This document shows, one piece after another, positions 42,631 through 51,370 of a stretch of DNA of 64,000 bases. Position 1 is the first letter of the stretch; each line of letters starts with the position of its first letter. The notes beneath the pieces were generated by a model. The model did not search any database, was not told where the DNA came from, and saw only the letters and a list, made by a program, of their open reading frames with translations. This stretch comes from JBFWVR01 sp050246635 (GTDB lineage: Bacteria > Acidobacteriota > Vicinamibacteria > Vicinamibacterales > UBA2999). The DNA lies in NCBI GenBank assembly GCA_050246635.1, contig JBFWVR010000018.1:68869-132868 (forward strand), read 5' to 3'. The translations under genes were made by a program, and so were the position numbers.

Positions 42631-42754
42631 GCCGGATCTCCTCCCCGCGCAACCCATGAGCACGCCCGGGGGCGTGCCACGTCGAAAAACTGATAGAAAC
42701 CCTTGAACCGGGGCAAGTTAGGCCCGGCAAGGTGCCGAATCTTACCACAAGGCA

Positions 42755-42777
42755 CCGGACGGTACTCGACCGTCCGG
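42755..42777. terminator. 9-bp hairpin between rpsU and the STAS gene
   Basis: CCGGACGGT (42755-42763) pairs perfectly with ACCGTCCGG (42769-42777), 5-nt loop. It lies downstream of rpsU on the minus strand. It is not followed by a clear T-tract. Confidence 0.45.
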
Positions 42778-42881
42778 ACTGCGGACGACCGGCCACCTGG
42801 GCCGGCCGCCCGGCATCTGTCTACGCGCGCTGACTGGGGAACCCGGGGACCGGGACCCGCCGCCGGCGGTTGGGGTGTTCG

Positions 42882-43079
42882 CTACTCCGCCTCGCGGCGC
42901 ATCTTCTTGCGGTTCCGCTTCCGGGCGAGCGCCTGCTTGGCGCGGCGCTTGTCGCCGGGCTTGAGGTAGAAGGAGTGCTTCTTGATGTCCTTGATGATGT
43001 CTTCCTGCTGCACCTTCCGCTTGAAGCGGCGCAGCGCGGATTCAATCGACTCGCCCTCCTGGACTTTCACCTCGGCCAT
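42882..43079 (-). CDS. rpsU: 30S ribosomal protein S21
   Basis: 65 aa, the normal size. EVKVQEGESIESALRRFKRKVQQEDIIKDIKKHSFYLKPGDKRRAKQALARKRNRKKMRR is the S21 sequence: an N-terminal strand, then two helices rich in Lys and Arg. It sits near the anti-Shine-Dalgarno in the small subunit. The start has a very strong site (AAAGGGGGTGATG). It is divergent from purD with a 133-bp gap. Confidence 0.96.
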   Translation of the reverse strand: MAEVKVQEGESIESALRRFKRKVQQEDIIKDIKKHSFYLKPGDKRRAKQALARKRNRKKMRREAE

Positions 43080-43212
43080 CGGTCATCACCCCCTTTCTAC
43101 CGGGATTCGCGGCCCTGTCACGGCCTGAGCCGTGGAGCCGAATATGCTAGGCTATCACAACCGCGTGAGCTTCGATCTGTTCTTGTAAGTCCTTTTCAGC
43201 CAACACGTTACG

Positions 43213-44514
43213 ATGAAGATTCTCGTCGTCGGAAGCGGGGCGCGTGAACACGCCCTCGCCGCGACCCTCGCCGCCGAGCCCGGCGTCACCCGTGTCGTGG
43301 TCGCGCCCGGCAACGCCGGCATCGCCCGCAGCCTTCCGGTCGAGCCGCTGGACGTGGCCAGTCCCCGTGCCATTCTCGACCTGGCCGCCACGCTCGGCGC
43401 CGACCTCACCGTCATCGGTCCCGAGGCGCCGCTTGCCGCCGGCGTGGTCGACCTCTTCCAGGCAGTTGGCCGCCCCGTGTTCGGTCCGTCCCGCGCCGCC
43501 GCCGCCCTCGAGACGTCGAAGGCCTTCGCGAAGGACTTCATGGCCCGCCACGGGGTGCCCACTGCGCGGCACCACACCGCAACATCTGCCGACGAGGCGG
43601 TCCGCGTCGTCCGGAGCGGCGCGCTGGGCCCGGCGGTCGTGGTCAAGGCCGACGGGCTCGCCGCGGGAAAGGGGGTCGTCGTCGCCGACGACCACGACGA
43701 GGCGGTGCAGGCCATCCGTGCCGCGATCGAGGATCGCGCTTTCGGGGACGCGGGCGCGCGCGTCGTCCTCGAAGAGCGGCTGCGCGGTCCGGAGGTCTCG
43801 TGGTTCGTCATCGCGGACGGCGAGCGGTTCGTGTCGTTGCAGTCCGCGCAGGATCACAAGCGGATCTTCGACGACGACCTGGGGCCGAACACCGGCGGGA
43901 TGGGGGCTTTTTCCCCGAGCCCGCTGATGGATGACGACCTCACCGCGGCGGTGACCGACCGCATCGTCCGGCCGGTGCTTCGCGGCATGGCGGCGGAGGG
44001 CGCCCCCTTCCGCGGGTTCCTCTACTGCGGGCTCATGCTCACCGCCGAGGGCCCGAAGGTCATCGAGTTCAACGTGCGATTCGGCGATCCCGAGGCCCAG
44101 GTCGTCCTGCCGCGCCTGGCCGAGCCGCTCGCGCCACTCCTGCTCGCCGCCGCCAGTGGCACGCTGCGTGCGACGCCGTGCGCGTTCAGCCAGGACGCGC
44201 GCGTCGGCGTGGTGCTGGCAGCCGGCGGATACCCCGGCACGCCGGTGACCGGCGCGCCCATCGCCGGGCTCGAGCAGGTCGCCGCCGAGTGCCCGGACGT
44301 GTCGGTCTTCCATGCCGGGGTCAAGCCCGGTCCGGGCGGCTCGCTCGTGACAGGCGGTGGCCGCGTGCTCACCGTCGTGGGCCGGGGCGCACGGATGACC
44401 GACGCCATCGCGCGCGCCTACGACGCGGTCGGCCGCATCCGTTTCGAGGGCATGCAGTACCGCCGCGACATCGGGCGCAAGGCGCTCGCCGCAGACGGGC
44501 CCCCCGCACGATGA
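43213..44514 (+). CDS. purD: Phosphoribosylamine-glycine ligase
   Basis: 433 aa. It catalyses ATP-dependent joining of glycine to phosphoribosylamine, step two of purine synthesis. N-domain KILVVGSGAREHALAATLA; ATP-grasp core with AVVVKADGLAAGKGVVVADDHDEAV, VVLEERLRGPEVSWFVIADG, DHKRIFDDDLGPNTGGMGAFSPSP and VIEFNVRFGDPEAQVVLP; C-domain VGVVLAAGGYPG and AMQYRRDIG-like close (EGMQYRRDIGRKAL). The start has no clear ribosome-binding site. Its TGA overlaps the mtaB ATG. Confidence 0.96.
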   Translation: MKILVVGSGAREHALAATLAAEPGVTRVVVAPGNAGIARSLPVEPLDVASPRAILDLAATLGADLTVIGPEAPLAAGVVDLFQAVGRPVFGPSRAAAALETSKAFAKDFMARHGVPTARHHTATSADEAVRVVRSGALGPAVVVKADGLAAGKGVVVADDHDEAVQAIRAAIEDRAFGDAGARVVLEERLRGPEVSWFVIADGERFVSLQSAQDHKRIFDDDLGPNTGGMGAFSPSPLMDDDLTAAVTDRIVRPVLRGMAAEGAPFRGFLYCGLMLTAEGPKVIEFNVRFGDPEAQVVLPRLAEPLAPLLLAAASGTLRATPCAFSQDARVGVVLAAGGYPGTPVTGAPIAGLEQVAAECPDVSVFHAGVKPGPGGSLVTGGGRVLTVVGRGARMTDAIARAYDAVGRIRFEGMQYRRDIGRKALAADGPPAR

Positions 44515-45752
44515 AGTACGCGGTCGTCACGTTCGGCTGTCGCGTGAACCAGGCCGATTCGCTGGCAATCGAGGCCGATCTGGCCGCACGTGGGGCGGAG
44601 GCGGTGCCGGCAGCCAGCGCCGACGTGATCGTGGTGAACACCTGCTCGGTGACGGCCAGCGCGGATCAGGGTGCGCGACAGACGATCCGGCGCCTCGCGC
44701 GCGAAAACCCCGGTGCACGCATCGTCGCGACCGGCTGCTACGCCAGCCGTGCGTCCGCCGAGGTCGAGGCGCTCCCCGGCGTGGCCGTCGTCGTGCCGAA
44801 CTCCCGGAAGAGCCCGGCCGCGGTCGTCGCAGCCGCAGGGATCGACACGCGTGCGCCACAGCCGGCCCCGCTCTGGAGCGATGGCCCCTGTGGACGGCCC
44901 CCCGGGCCGGGGCTCATGGGCCGTACCGCCTGGACGATGCGGGTGCAGACCGGCTGCGAGGAGCAGTGCAGTTACTGCGTCATCCCGTCCACACGGGGGC
45001 CGTCGCGCTCACGCAGCCTGGACGATGTGGCCGCGGAGTGCGATGTCGTGCTCGACGCCGGGTATCGCGAAATCGCGCTGGCCGGGGTGCACCTCGGCTC
45101 CTACGGCCGCGACCTGGCGCCCGCCTCGTCGCTGGCCGCGCTGCTGGACACCGTGTCGCCCCGCGTGGCGGCGGCGGGCGCCCGGCTCCGTATCAGCTCG
45201 CTCGAGCCGATGGATTGCACGCCGGCGGTCGTCGAGCGTCTCGCGACCGGTCCGTTCGCCGCGCACCTGCACCTTCCCCTCCAGCACGCGTCGGACACCG
45301 TGCTGGCCCGCATGGCCCGGCCGTACACGTGCGCGGAGTACGCCGCCCTCGTCTCGCACGTGCGCGCGCGCATGCCGCACGCCGCGATTGGCTCGGACGT
45401 CCTCGTGGGATTTCCGGGAGAGACCGCACGCGAGTTCGGGGAGCTCACGGACTATCTCGAGTCGTCTCCGCTGACGCACCTGCACGTCTTCCCCTACTCG
45501 GAGCGCCCCGGCACCGCGGCCTCTCGATTGGGCGGGCGGGTGGACGGCGCCGAGGTCAAGGCGCGCGCGGCACGGGTACGCGAAATCTCGCGGGTGCTGC
45601 AGGCCCGGTTCCGCGCCGCGCAGGCAGGCGCGACGCGCCCCGCGCTGGTAATCGACGATGGCACCGTTGCCGTGACCGACAACTACATCAGGGTGCCGCT
45701 CGCGTCGCCCCAGCCTCGCGGGCTCATCATCGACGTCGTCATCCCTGACTGA
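44511..45752 (+). CDS. mtaB: tRNA t6A37 methylthiotransferase
   Basis: 413 aa; the ATG overlaps the purD stop (ATGA). MtaB adds a methylthio group to threonylcarbamoyladenosine 37 of tRNA. UPF0004 domain with VVTFGCRVNQADSLAIEADLA, NTCSVTASADQGARQTIRRLA and TGCYASRA provides one [4Fe-4S] site. The radical-SAM CxxxCxxC is QTGCEEQCSYCVIPSTRGPSRSR, with the R-G-P-S-R-S-R loop typical of MtaB. Further motifs: IALAGVHLGSYGRDL, HLHLPLQHASDTVLARMAR, IGSDVLVGFPGET and HVFPYSERPGTAA. The C-terminal TRAM-like part is short. All cluster cysteines are present. Confidence 0.93.
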   Translation: MKYAVVTFGCRVNQADSLAIEADLAARGAEAVPAASADVIVVNTCSVTASADQGARQTIRRLARENPGARIVATGCYASRASAEVEALPGVAVVVPNSRKSPAAVVAAAGIDTRAPQPAPLWSDGPCGRPPGPGLMGRTAWTMRVQTGCEEQCSYCVIPSTRGPSRSRSLDDVAAECDVVLDAGYREIALAGVHLGSYGRDLAPASSLAALLDTVSPRVAAAGARLRISSLEPMDCTPAVVERLATGPFAAHLHLPLQHASDTVLARMARPYTCAEYAALVSHVRARMPHAAIGSDVLVGFPGETAREFGELTDYLESSPLTHLHVFPYSERPGTAASRLGGRVDGAEVKARAARVREISRVLQARFRAAQAGATRPALVIDDGTVAVTDNYIRVPLASPQPRGLIIDVVIPD

Positions 45753-45764
45753 GCCAACGATCCC

Positions 45765-45861
45765 GAATGGAGAATCAAGAAGACGGAATCAAGAAAGGAA
45801 TTCCGGAACTCTGAATTCCAGAAAATTCCTTTCTTGATTCGTTTTTCTTGATTCTCTATTC
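45765..45861. repeat. Intergenic hairpin repeat, family A copy 2
   Basis: Arms of 37 nt (45765-45801 and 45825-45861) are inverted copies with about four mismatches, 23-nt loop. It shares a 26-nt identical core (45783-45808) with the copy at 7299-7404. As there, it fills the gap between two convergent genes, ending 16 bp before the stop of the esterase gene. Confidence 0.9.
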
Positions 45862-45877
45862 CCCACCGGCTCTGTAT

Positions 45878-47119
45878 CTATGGCCCGGGAGCGAGAGCCG
45901 CGGAGAGTGCGTCGTCGAGGTGTCCGCGGAACATGTCCCAGTTGTGGCCCTCGGGGACCTCGACGTAGGTGATCGCCGCGTTGGCGTCGTCCAGGGCCGT
46001 GCGCAGCGAGCGGGCGCCGGCGATCATCTCGTCGTAGAGCCCGCCGATCACGCAGATGCGGAGGGATCGCGCGATGGCCTGCGCGTGCGGCTGGTTCGTG
46101 ATGATGGTGGCCGTCTGGACGGGTGGTGCAATCGCGACGACCGCCCCGAACGTGCCGGAGGCCTCGACGGCTAGATCCATCGCGCCATAGGCGCCCAGCG
46201 AGCTGCCGAGCACGACACGCTGGTCCGGCGCGGGGAACGTGCGGAAACGCTGATCCACCAGCGGGACCAGCTCGTCGCTCATGAAGTGCCGCCACGCCAC
46301 GTTCCGCGAGTACTCGGCCTGGCGGTCCTCGGGCTCCACGAAAACCACGACGACGGGGGGAATGGCCTCACGGGCGATCAGGCGATCGAGGACCCGTGGC
46401 ACGCCCATCCGTTGGACGTACTGCCCGCCGTCGAGCACGTACACCACCGGGAAGAAGACGTCGTCCGGCGCGGCGTCGTAGCCGGGGGGCGTGTAGAACC
46501 ACACCCGACGCGTGCCGCCGAGTGCCTGCGAGGCCACTTCGGTCTCCTCGACGCGGCCGGTGGGCACGGGGGACTCGTCCTCCAGTTCGGGCTGGCTTTC
46601 GAAGAACGGCATCCGGACTTCCGAACGGGGCCCCACCTGCGAGGCAACCGTGCGAGGGTTCAGCGGGTCTGGCCGGGTGTCGCGGCCGTCGAGGAAGACG
46701 TATTCCATGCGCGCGTTGGTGAAGGCCGGGGCCTCGAGGTACCACCAGTCCGTGCCCTCGATGCGCGCCATGACGCCGGCCTGCGGGTCGTACACGCCGT
46801 CGGCCGTGGCGGCCCAGCGATTGAAGTCGCCAACCACCCGCGGCGGCTCGGCCGGATCCTGCACCTGCCTGAGGAAGACGAGACGCGCCTGATTCTCGAT
46901 GAGCGGCGTGCCGCCGTGCGACTGCACGTAGGCCTCGATGGCCGCGCTCTTTGCCGTCCCGTCGAGCGCGTTGACCTGCTTCATCAACTGCGCGAACGTC
47001 GTCGGCTCGCCGCCGCAGGCCGCCAGCGCCAGCAGCAGGAGCGCGGCGAACGTCCTGGGCCCGGCGCAGGTCCGCCGGCTGGGGGATCCCGGATCTTTCC
47101 GTCGTCTCATCTCTGCCAT
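45878..47119 (-). CDS. Lipoprotein esterase (enterochelin-esterase/Fes-like alpha/beta hydrolase)
   Basis: 413 aa from the ATG at 47119, preceded by AGGTG contributed by the upstream repeat array. The N-terminus (RTFAALLLLALAACGG) has a lipobox. Residues ~95-190 are an E-set/CBM48-like domain (PRVVGDFNRWAATADGVYDPQAGVMARIEGTDWWYLEAPAFTNARMEYVFLDG). The esterase domain follows: RRVWFYTPPGYDAAP, FFPVVYVLDGGQYV, the nucleophile in RVVLGSSLGAYGAMDLA and the catalytic His in PEGHNWDMFRG. These exported enzymes hydrolyse esters, often on siderophores or feruloyl-type polysaccharide substrates; the substrate here is unknown. Confidence 0.85.
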   Translation of the reverse strand: MAEMRRRKDPGSPSRRTCAGPRTFAALLLLALAACGGEPTTFAQLMKQVNALDGTAKSAAIEAYVQSHGGTPLIENQARLVFLRQVQDPAEPPRVVGDFNRWAATADGVYDPQAGVMARIEGTDWWYLEAPAFTNARMEYVFLDGRDTRPDPLNPRTVASQVGPRSEVRMPFFESQPELEDESPVPTGRVEETEVASQALGGTRRVWFYTPPGYDAAPDDVFFPVVYVLDGGQYVQRMGVPRVLDRLIAREAIPPVVVVFVEPEDRQAEYSRNVAWRHFMSDELVPLVDQRFRTFPAPDQRVVLGSSLGAYGAMDLAVEASGTFGAVVAIAPPVQTATIITNQPHAQAIARSLRICVIGGLYDEMIAGARSLRTALDDANAAITYVEVPEGHNWDMFRGHLDDALSAALAPGP

Positions 47120-47208
47120 CCGTGCACCTGCGTGCCGCACCCCGGTCGCACCTCCGCGCAGCACTGTCGTGCGGCACCTGCGTGGCGCACCTTCGTGCCG
47201 CACCTTCT
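47118..47208 (-). repeat. 13-nt tandem array between rlmN and the esterase gene
   Basis: Read on the minus strand, about seven units near GAAGGTGCGGCAC follow one another: two nearly perfect units, then GCAGGTGCCGCAC, GACAGTGCTGCGC, GGAGGTGCGACCG, an 11-nt GGGTGCGGCAC and a final GCAGGTGCACGG that runs into the ATG. It begins at the rlmN stop codon and supplies the AGGTG in front of the esterase start. Confidence 0.85.
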
Positions 47209-48286
47209 ATGACAACCGCGCCGCAAGCTGCTGTGCCGCCGACCTTTGTGGGCCGTCCACGATCAGCTGGCCGCAGGCCGCCCGGATGTCGCGCCCACGG
47301 CTCCGGCGCACCATCACGGTCACGTCGCGCTCGGCGAGGATGGCCGCGAAGGCGTCGACGCGCGCGTCCGAGGGGCGCTCGAACGGAATGCCGGGCGCCG
47401 CATTGAGGGGCAGCAGGTTCACCTTGGCCTTGAGGCCGGCCAGCAGCTTCGCGAGCCGGCGGGCATCCTCGGGCCGGTCGTTGACGTCCTGCAGCAGCAC
47501 GTACTCGAACGTGATGCGGCCACGCCTGGGTAGCGGGAAGCGGCGGCACGCCTCGATGATCTCGGCCAGCGAGTACTTCTTCGCCGGTGGCACGATCGCG
47601 GCGCGCTGTTCCTCCGTGGCCGCGTGCAGGGAGACCGCCAGGTTGGGCATCAGCGGCTCCTGCGCCAGGCGGTCGAGCATCGGGACCAGCCCGACGGTGG
47701 ACAGCGTGACCCGCTTCGGCGACAGCGCGAGTCCCTGGGGATCGTTGAGGATCCGCAGCGCCTTCATCGTCTGGTCGTAGTTGTGGAGCGGCTCGCCCAT
47801 GCCCATGAGCACGATGTTGAAGGGCTGGCCGAGCCTGTCGAGCTCCCGCAGCAGCACGCGCACCTGTCCGGCGATCTCGCCTGCGGTGAGGTGCCGCACC
47901 AGGCCCATCTTGCCGGTCAGGCAGAAGGCGCAGCCCATCGCGCAGCCGACCTGGGTCGACACGCAGAAGGTCTGCGACGGCGTGTCGGGGATGAACACGC
48001 ATTCGATGCGGCGGCGATCCGCGAGGCCAAGGACGAGCTTGCGCGTGCGATCCTCGGAGATCTCGTGCTCGAGCACCGTGGGGGTCCGGATGACGGTCGA
48101 TTCCGCCAGGCGCGTGCGCAGGTCCCGTGGCAGGTCGGTCATGCGCTCGAGATCCGCCTCGCCCTTCTTCCAGATCCACCGGAAGACCTGGCGGCCGCGG
48201 AACGCGGGCAACCCGGCCTCGGCCACGAGCGCCTCGAGCTCGTGCCGTTCGAGGCCGGCGAGATCCGGGGAGGGCGGTGCGCTCAC
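47207..48286 (-). CDS. rlmN: 23S rRNA/tRNA adenine-C2 methyltransferase
   Basis: 359 aa from a GTG at 48286 preceded by GAAGGG. RlmN methylates C2 of A2503 in 23S rRNA and A37 in some tRNAs. N-terminal accessory domain with LPAFRGRQVFRWIWKKG; radical-SAM core with the cluster motif CAMGCAFC (Cys115, 119, 122); GMGEPLHNYDQT, LSTVGLVPMLDRLA, AVSLHAATEEQR and FEYVLLQDVND. The methyl-carrier Cys in RDIRAACGQL near the C-terminus is present. It lies downstream of the divergent M16 peptidase. Confidence 0.95.
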   Translation of the reverse strand: MSAPPSPDLAGLERHELEALVAEAGLPAFRGRQVFRWIWKKGEADLERMTDLPRDLRTRLAESTVIRTPTVLEHEISEDRTRKLVLGLADRRRIECVFIPDTPSQTFCVSTQVGCAMGCAFCLTGKMGLVRHLTAGEIAGQVRVLLRELDRLGQPFNIVLMGMGEPLHNYDQTMKALRILNDPQGLALSPKRVTLSTVGLVPMLDRLAQEPLMPNLAVSLHAATEEQRAAIVPPAKKYSLAEIIEACRRFPLPRRGRITFEYVLLQDVNDRPEDARRLAKLLAGLKAKVNLLPLNAAPGIPFERPSDARVDAFAAILAERDVTVMVRRSRGRDIRAACGQLIVDGPQRSAAQQLAARLS

Positions 48287-48473
48287 CCCTTCAGTGTAGC
48301 AATCCCCCGCGGTGGCGGCGGGGCGCGCACCGCGCGAATTCCCGCGGAAACGTGCGGCCCGCGGCGGCGGTTGGGGCCCCGCGGCCGCCGGCCGGGCATT
48401 TACACCGGTGATATGCTTGGACGGTTGCGGGACACTGGAGTCCCGCCGCCAAACGCACGCCTTCCCCGACCAA

Positions 48474-49742
48474 GTGACCGAGCCCCGAATCCGCCGCGAG
48501 ACGCTTGCGAACGGCCTCCGTCTCGTCACCGAGACGATGCCGCACGTGCGTTCGGTTTCGATTGGCGTGTGGCTGACCCGGGGGTCGCGCCATGAACCCG
48601 CCGACCAGGCCGGCATCGCCCATTTCGTCGAGCACATGCTCTTCAAGGGCACCGATCGGCGCACGGCCGAGGACATCGCGCAGGAGGTGGACTCGATTGG
48701 CGGGCAGCTCGACGCGTTCACGTCGAAGGAGTACGCCGGGTACTACGTGAAGGTGCTCGACCAGCACCTGCCCCGGGCGCTCGACGTCCTCGCGGATCTC
48801 GTCACGGCGCCGACGTTCGCCGAGGAGGAGATCGCGCGCGAGAAGAAGGTCGTCCTCGAGGAAATCAAGATGGTCGAGGACACGCCGGACGATCTCGTCC
48901 ACGAAATCTTCGCGGAGCGGTTCTGGCACGGCCATGCCCTCGGCCGGCCCATTCTCGGGTTGCCCGACTCGGTGCGGGCGTTCGATCGTGCCGCCCTCGC
49001 GCGGTACTTCCGTGATGCCTACGTCGCCGGCAACTTCGTCGTGGTCGCCGTCGGTCACCTGGAGCACGACGCCGTGCGTGCCCTCGTCGAGGCCGCGTTC
49101 CGCGACGTGCCGCCGAGCGGCAGCCCGGTGGCGGTGGATCCCCCGGCGCCGACGCCGGGCATCGACATCCGGCGGAAGGACCTCGAGCAGAGCCACGTGT
49201 GTTTCGGCACTGCCGGCCTGCCGCAGCGTGACCCCGATCGCTACGCCGGCTTCGTGCTCAACACCGTGCTTGGCGGCTCGATGAGCTCCCGGCTGTTCCA
49301 GAACGTGCGTGAGAAACGCGGCCTGGCTTATGCGGTCTTCTCCGGCATGAGCGCCTACCGCGACGCGGGCGCGCTCAGCGTGTATGCGGGGTGCGGGAAC
49401 GACGCTGTGGCCGAGCTCATCGACGTCGTGGTCGCCGAGATCCGCCGGCTGCGTGACGAGCCCCTGCCCGCCGACGAGCTGCGCCGCGCGCAGGATCACC
49501 TGAAGGGCTCGCTCATCCTGAGCCTCGAGGGAACCTCGAGCCGCATGTCGCACCTCGCGCGGCAGGAGATCTACCAGGAATCGGCCGAGACCCTCGACGA
49601 CATGCTCGCGGCCATCGACCGTGTGACGGCCGACGACGTGGGCGGGCTGGGGCGGCGCCTCTTCGGCGCCGGCTCGCTGGGCGTGACGGTGCTCGGCGAC
49701 GTCAACGGCCTCCGCCTGACGCCCGACACGGTGACCGTCTGA
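48474..49742 (+). CDS. M16-family zinc peptidase (processing-protease-like)
   Basis: 422 aa from a GTG at 48474; upstream codons lack signals. The inverted zinc motif HFVEH (His50, Glu53, His54) is followed by the third ligand region EEEIAREKKVVLEEIKMVEDTPDD. Other family features are LANGLRLVTETMPHVRSVSIGVWLTRGSRHE, LDAFTSKEYAGYYVKVLDQHL and the C-terminal domain FVLNTVLGGSMSSRLFQNVREKRGLAYAVFSG with the R/Y pair. It is the one-domain ~420-residue type related to mitochondrial processing peptidase, with no signal peptide. Substrate unknown. It precedes purB on the same strand. Confidence 0.92.
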   Translation: MTEPRIRRETLANGLRLVTETMPHVRSVSIGVWLTRGSRHEPADQAGIAHFVEHMLFKGTDRRTAEDIAQEVDSIGGQLDAFTSKEYAGYYVKVLDQHLPRALDVLADLVTAPTFAEEEIAREKKVVLEEIKMVEDTPDDLVHEIFAERFWHGHALGRPILGLPDSVRAFDRAALARYFRDAYVAGNFVVVAVGHLEHDAVRALVEAAFRDVPPSGSPVAVDPPAPTPGIDIRRKDLEQSHVCFGTAGLPQRDPDRYAGFVLNTVLGGSMSSRLFQNVREKRGLAYAVFSGMSAYRDAGALSVYAGCGNDAVAELIDVVVAEIRRLRDEPLPADELRRAQDHLKGSLILSLEGTSSRMSHLARQEIYQESAETLDDMLAAIDRVTADDVGGLGRRLFGAGSLGVTVLGDVNGLRLTPDTVTV

Positions 49743-49798
49743 CCCCGTAACCCCGCGGGCCCGCGCCGCGACGACCGACGAGAGACCGACCGCAGACG

Positions 49799-51094
49799 AT
49801 GATTCCGCGCTACACGAACCCGGAGATGGGCCGCATCTGGAGCCAGGAGCGGCGCTACGAGACCTGGCTGGCCGTGGAGCTGGCGGCCGCCGACGCGATG
49901 GCCGAGGCCGGCATCGTCCCGGCGGAGGCCGCCCGCGAGCTGCGGGAGAAGGGGGCCTTCGACATCGCGCGCATCGATGCGATCGAGCAGGTCACGCACC
50001 ACGACGTGATTGCCTTCACGACCTCGGTGGCCGAGAAGGTCGGGCCCGCGGCGCGCTGGCTGCACTTCGGGCTCACCTCGTCCGACGTGGTCGACACGGC
50101 GCAGGCACTCCAGCTCGTCGAGGCGACCGACCTGATCCTGCGCCTCGTCGACGGCCTGCGGGAGGCGGTGAAGGCCCGGGCGCTCGAGCACCGGCGGACG
50201 GCGATGATCGGCCGCACGCATGGCGTGCACGCCGAGCCGATGACGTTCGGCCTGAAGCTCGCGATGTGGTACGACGAGCTCGGCCGCGACCGGGCCCGCC
50301 TCGAGCGTGCGCGCGAGGCCGTCCGGGTCGGGAAGATCTCCGGGGCCGTCGGCACGTTCGCCCACCTCGACCCCGCGATCGAGGAGGCGGTCTGCCGCCG
50401 CCTCGGGCTCGAGCCCGCGCCGATCTCGACGCAGGTCATCCAGCGCGACCGGCACGCGGAGCTGCTCTCGGCGCTGGCGATCACGGCCGCCTCGCTCGAG
50501 ACCTTCGCGCTCGAGATCCGCGGTCTGCAGAAGACGGAGATCGGGGAGGCGGAGGAGCCGTTCGCCAAGGGGCAGAAGGGCTCCTCGGCGATGCCGCACA
50601 AGCGCAACCCGATCGGCTGCGAGCAGATCGTCGGGCTCGCGCGCCTGCTCAGGGCCAATGCGACCGCCGGCTTCGAGAACGTGGCGCTCTGGCACGAGCG
50701 CGACATCTCGCACAGCTCCGTCGAGCGGGTGATCCTGCCCGACAGCTTCATCGCGCTCGACCACATGCTCCGGCGGTTCACCCGCATCGTCGCGGGCATG
50801 GTCGTCTACCCCGAGCGGATGCGCGAGAACCTGGCGCGCTCGCGCGGGGTCGTCTTCTCGGGCCAGATCCTGCTGGAGCTCGCGCGTCGCGGCATCTCGC
50901 GCGAGCAGGCGTACGAGTGGGTGCAGCGCAACGCCATGCGCGCGTTCCACGAGCAGACCGACTTCAAGGGCCTGCTGCTGGCCGACGCCGAGGTGACGGC
51001 CGTCCTGCCGGCGGCCGAGATCGAGAAGGCGTTCGACCTCGACGAGCAGCTCCGGAACGTCGATCGGGTGTTCGAGCGGGTCTTCGGGAGATAG
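49799..51094 (+). CDS. purB: Adenylosuccinate lyase
   Basis: 431 aa. It releases fumarate from SAICAR and from adenylosuccinate. RYTNPEMGRIWSQERRYETWLAVELAAADAMAE at the N-terminus, VTHHDVIAFTTSVAEK, HFGLTSSDVVDTAQALQL, MIGRTHGVHAEPMTFGLKL with the catalytic His, the signature loop GSSAMPHKRNPIGCEQIVGLARL with catalytic Ser, and the C-terminal SRGVVFSGQILLELARRG. It is the short bacterial (B. subtilis-like) form. The purS gene follows after 4 bp. Confidence 0.97.
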   Translation: MIPRYTNPEMGRIWSQERRYETWLAVELAAADAMAEAGIVPAEAARELREKGAFDIARIDAIEQVTHHDVIAFTTSVAEKVGPAARWLHFGLTSSDVVDTAQALQLVEATDLILRLVDGLREAVKARALEHRRTAMIGRTHGVHAEPMTFGLKLAMWYDELGRDRARLERAREAVRVGKISGAVGTFAHLDPAIEEAVCRRLGLEPAPISTQVIQRDRHAELLSALAITAASLETFALEIRGLQKTEIGEAEEPFAKGQKGSSAMPHKRNPIGCEQIVGLARLLRANATAGFENVALWHERDISHSSVERVILPDSFIALDHMLRRFTRIVAGMVVYPERMRENLARSRGVVFSGQILLELARRGISREQAYEWVQRNAMRAFHEQTDFKGLLLADAEVTAVLPAAEIEKAFDLDEQLRNVDRVFERVFGR

Positions 51095-51098
51095 CCAC

Positions 51099-51344
51099 AT
51101 GCGCGCGCGTGTCTACGTCAACCTCAAGCCGTCGGTGTTCGACCCGCAGGGACGGGTGGTCACCGAGGCCCTGCACACCCTGGGCTACCCGGATGTCGCC
51201 GACGTCCGCCAGGGCAAGTTCTTCGAGGTCGAGCTCACGGGAGCCGGCGATCCGGAGGCGGTGAAGGCCCGGGTGACCGAGATGGCTGACAAGCTGCTCG
51301 CCAACCCGGTGATCGAGAGCTACCGCGTCGAAGTCCTCGGCTGA
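51099..51344 (+). CDS. purS: Phosphoribosylformylglycinamidine synthase subunit PurS
   Basis: 81 aa. RARVYVNLKPSVFDPQGRVVTEALHTLGYPDVADVRQGKFFEVEL and the C-terminal ADKLLANPVIESYRVEVLG fit PurS, a small ferredoxin-fold protein. It bridges the glutaminase PurQ to the synthetase PurL and lets ammonia pass. Required because the neighbouring PurL is the short form. It overlaps nothing but is 4 bp from purB and 26 bp from purQ. Confidence 0.96.
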   Translation: MRARVYVNLKPSVFDPQGRVVTEALHTLGYPDVADVRQGKFFEVELTGAGDPEAVKARVTEMADKLLANPVIESYRVEVLG

Positions 51345-51370
51345 GGACACGCGGGCTCGGGAGAACGGCC

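Noticed and set aside
47118..47208. CRISPR array
   Set aside because: The 13-nt units are contiguous, without spacers, imperfect, and shorter than any CRISPR repeat; no cas gene is present.
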